From Spirochaetota bacterium (GTDB taxonomy: Bacteria; Spirochaetota; Spirochaetia; SZUA-6): DNA of 6,500 bases. Below the pieces are notes generated by a model, which was not told the DNA's origin, searched no databases, and saw nothing but the letters and a program-made list of their open reading frames with translations. Every line of letters begins with the position of its first letter. Positions within the stretch are counted from its first letter, which is position 1. The position numbers were made by a program, and so were the translations under genes. Shown piece after piece: positions 5,585 to 6,500 of the stretch. The DNA is taken from NCBI GenBank assembly GCA_003641675.1, contig QNBI01000123.1:1-6500 (forward strand). Direction: 5' to 3'.

Positions 5585-6500
5585 ATGAAAAATAAAAAAA
5601 ACAGAAAGATATTTTATATCACTTTATTTTTAGGAGTTATTATTATTATTTTAAGCGGATGCCCGAATACTGCTTTTAACGGTACAATTCTGGACGGGCC
5701 GAGAAATATAATAATAGATGTAGATAATAGGGTGTTTAATTCCCAAAGTGAGGCAAACGAATGGGAAAAAGGCCTCGGGCTGGATAAACTAACCTTTACT
5801 GTAAACCTTGAGGGCGGAAGCGGAAATGTAGAACAGACCTTACTGCCTGCAGATATAGATTCTACCTATAATTTTACTCAAATCTCTATTCCTGTTGACG
5901 GTAAACTTTTAAGCATAAATGCAGCGGGGACACACGATACCGATACGTTTACATCATCTATCAGTGATGAAAGTTCTTATGATGATTATACGGGTTGGGA
6001 GATTTTCGCTAATGTTATTAAATTTAAACTCGGCTTTTATATTGATAATTCCAGTATAACAGATTCATATTTATCGCTGGATATTTGTCCGCGAGGCGGT
6101 AATTCTGTTGCACTTAAAGCCGATTCCGGTGTTACTGCACCTGCGGATATGCAGACAGATTGGGCAGGTACCGCCCTAACAAGCAGGCAGATAGCTATTG
6201 AGCCTGTTTTTAATGAAAACCTGACAGGTTTAACATTTGATGTTTACACTCTTATTGTAGAAAAAAATTTACGTGATCTCTATTTCGGACCTTTAAACCC
6301 CGGTGAAGATGGCGGATATTACGAGCATTATCCATGGAAAGAAAACTGGACCTACAATGAAATTACCGATACCGGGTTGCAGATAGATGATACAGTTTAT
6401 AAGTTAAATAAATATAATACTTCCGACCCACTGCCTGCTGTAGAACCTATGGGACCCGGAACCGGGTATAACTCCTATTTAATAGATCTTACCACAGAAA
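5585..6500 (+). CDS. Lipoprotein of unknown family (3' partial)
   Basis: The frame opens with ATG at 5585 and stays free of stops to the right edge: 305 complete codons plus one base, so the gene is real but its end is not seen. The first residues are very basic (MKNKKNRK), followed by a hydrophobic stretch with four Ile in a row and a textbook lipobox L23-S24-G25-C26. Cys26 should be acylated and the mature protein starts CPNTAFNG. The rest is soluble, rich in Asp, Asn, Thr and Tyr, with predicted beta-strand character (LTFTVNLEGG, KFKLGFYIDNSS and FDVYTLIVEKN). A stretch near residues 243-260 holds several aromatics (GGYYEHYPWKENWTY). I recognise no domain. It differs in sequence from the preceding lipoprotein and shows no beta-helix turns in the visible part, so it is not a simple duplicate. 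Position and spacing make it the next member of the operon, probably an envelope partner of the barrel and beta-helix proteins. Confidence 0.85.
   Translation, partial: MKNKKNRKIFYITLFLGVIIIILSGCPNTAFNGTILDGPRNIIIDVDNRVFNSQSEANEWEKGLGLDKLTFTVNLEGGSGNVEQTLLPADIDSTYNFTQISIPVDGKLLSINAAGTHDTDTFTSSISDESSYDDYTGWEIFANVIKFKLGFYIDNSSITDSYLSLDICPRGGNSVALKADSGVTAPADMQTDWAGTALTSRQIAIEPVFNENLTGLTFDVYTLIVEKNLRDLYFGPLNPGEDGGYYEHYPWKENWTYNEITDTGLQIDDTVYKLNKYNTSDPLPAVEPMGPGTGYNSYLIDLTTE

Overview
The whole 6.5 kb window is read from the + strand and is almost entirely coding. It holds six tightly packed genes: one cut by the left edge, four complete, and one cut by the right edge. I see no RNA gene, mobile element, CRISPR array or convincing terminator. 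The sequence is moderately AT-rich and clearly bacterial. An outer-membrane-type barrel beside two lipoproteins points to a diderm. The loose lipobox and the mix of Hydin-like, beta-helix and Tyr/Asp-rich surface proteins would suit a spirochaete of the Treponema/Spirochaeta kind, but this is inference from style, not from a marker gene.

Layout. Positions 1-598 hold the C-terminal 198 residues of a Tyr/Asp/Asn-rich protein. After 27 bases comes a 558-residue secreted protein that looks like an outer-membrane beta-barrel (626-2302). Its stop overlaps the start of a 252-residue polytopic membrane protein (2296-3054). That gene overlaps a 230-residue PrsW-family intramembrane metalloprotease (3047-3739), which overlaps by ATGA a 608-residue lipoprotein made of a choice-of-anchor-D/Hydin-like domain, an InlB-B-like domain and a right-handed beta-helix (3736-5562). 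A second lipoprotein of unknown family starts 22 bases later (5585) and runs off the right edge.

The three successive overlaps (7, 8 and 4 nt) and the lack of terminators or promoter-sized gaps indicate one operon with translational coupling. Working model (inference): an envelope module in which an inner-membrane pair (the 252-residue protein plus the PrsW-like protease) is co-produced with an outer-membrane barrel and lipid-anchored, probably surface-exposed, proteins. The best candidate for something undescribed is this link between a PrsW-type protease and a cell-surface lipoprotein/barrel set, with no sigma/anti-sigma pair visible in the window.
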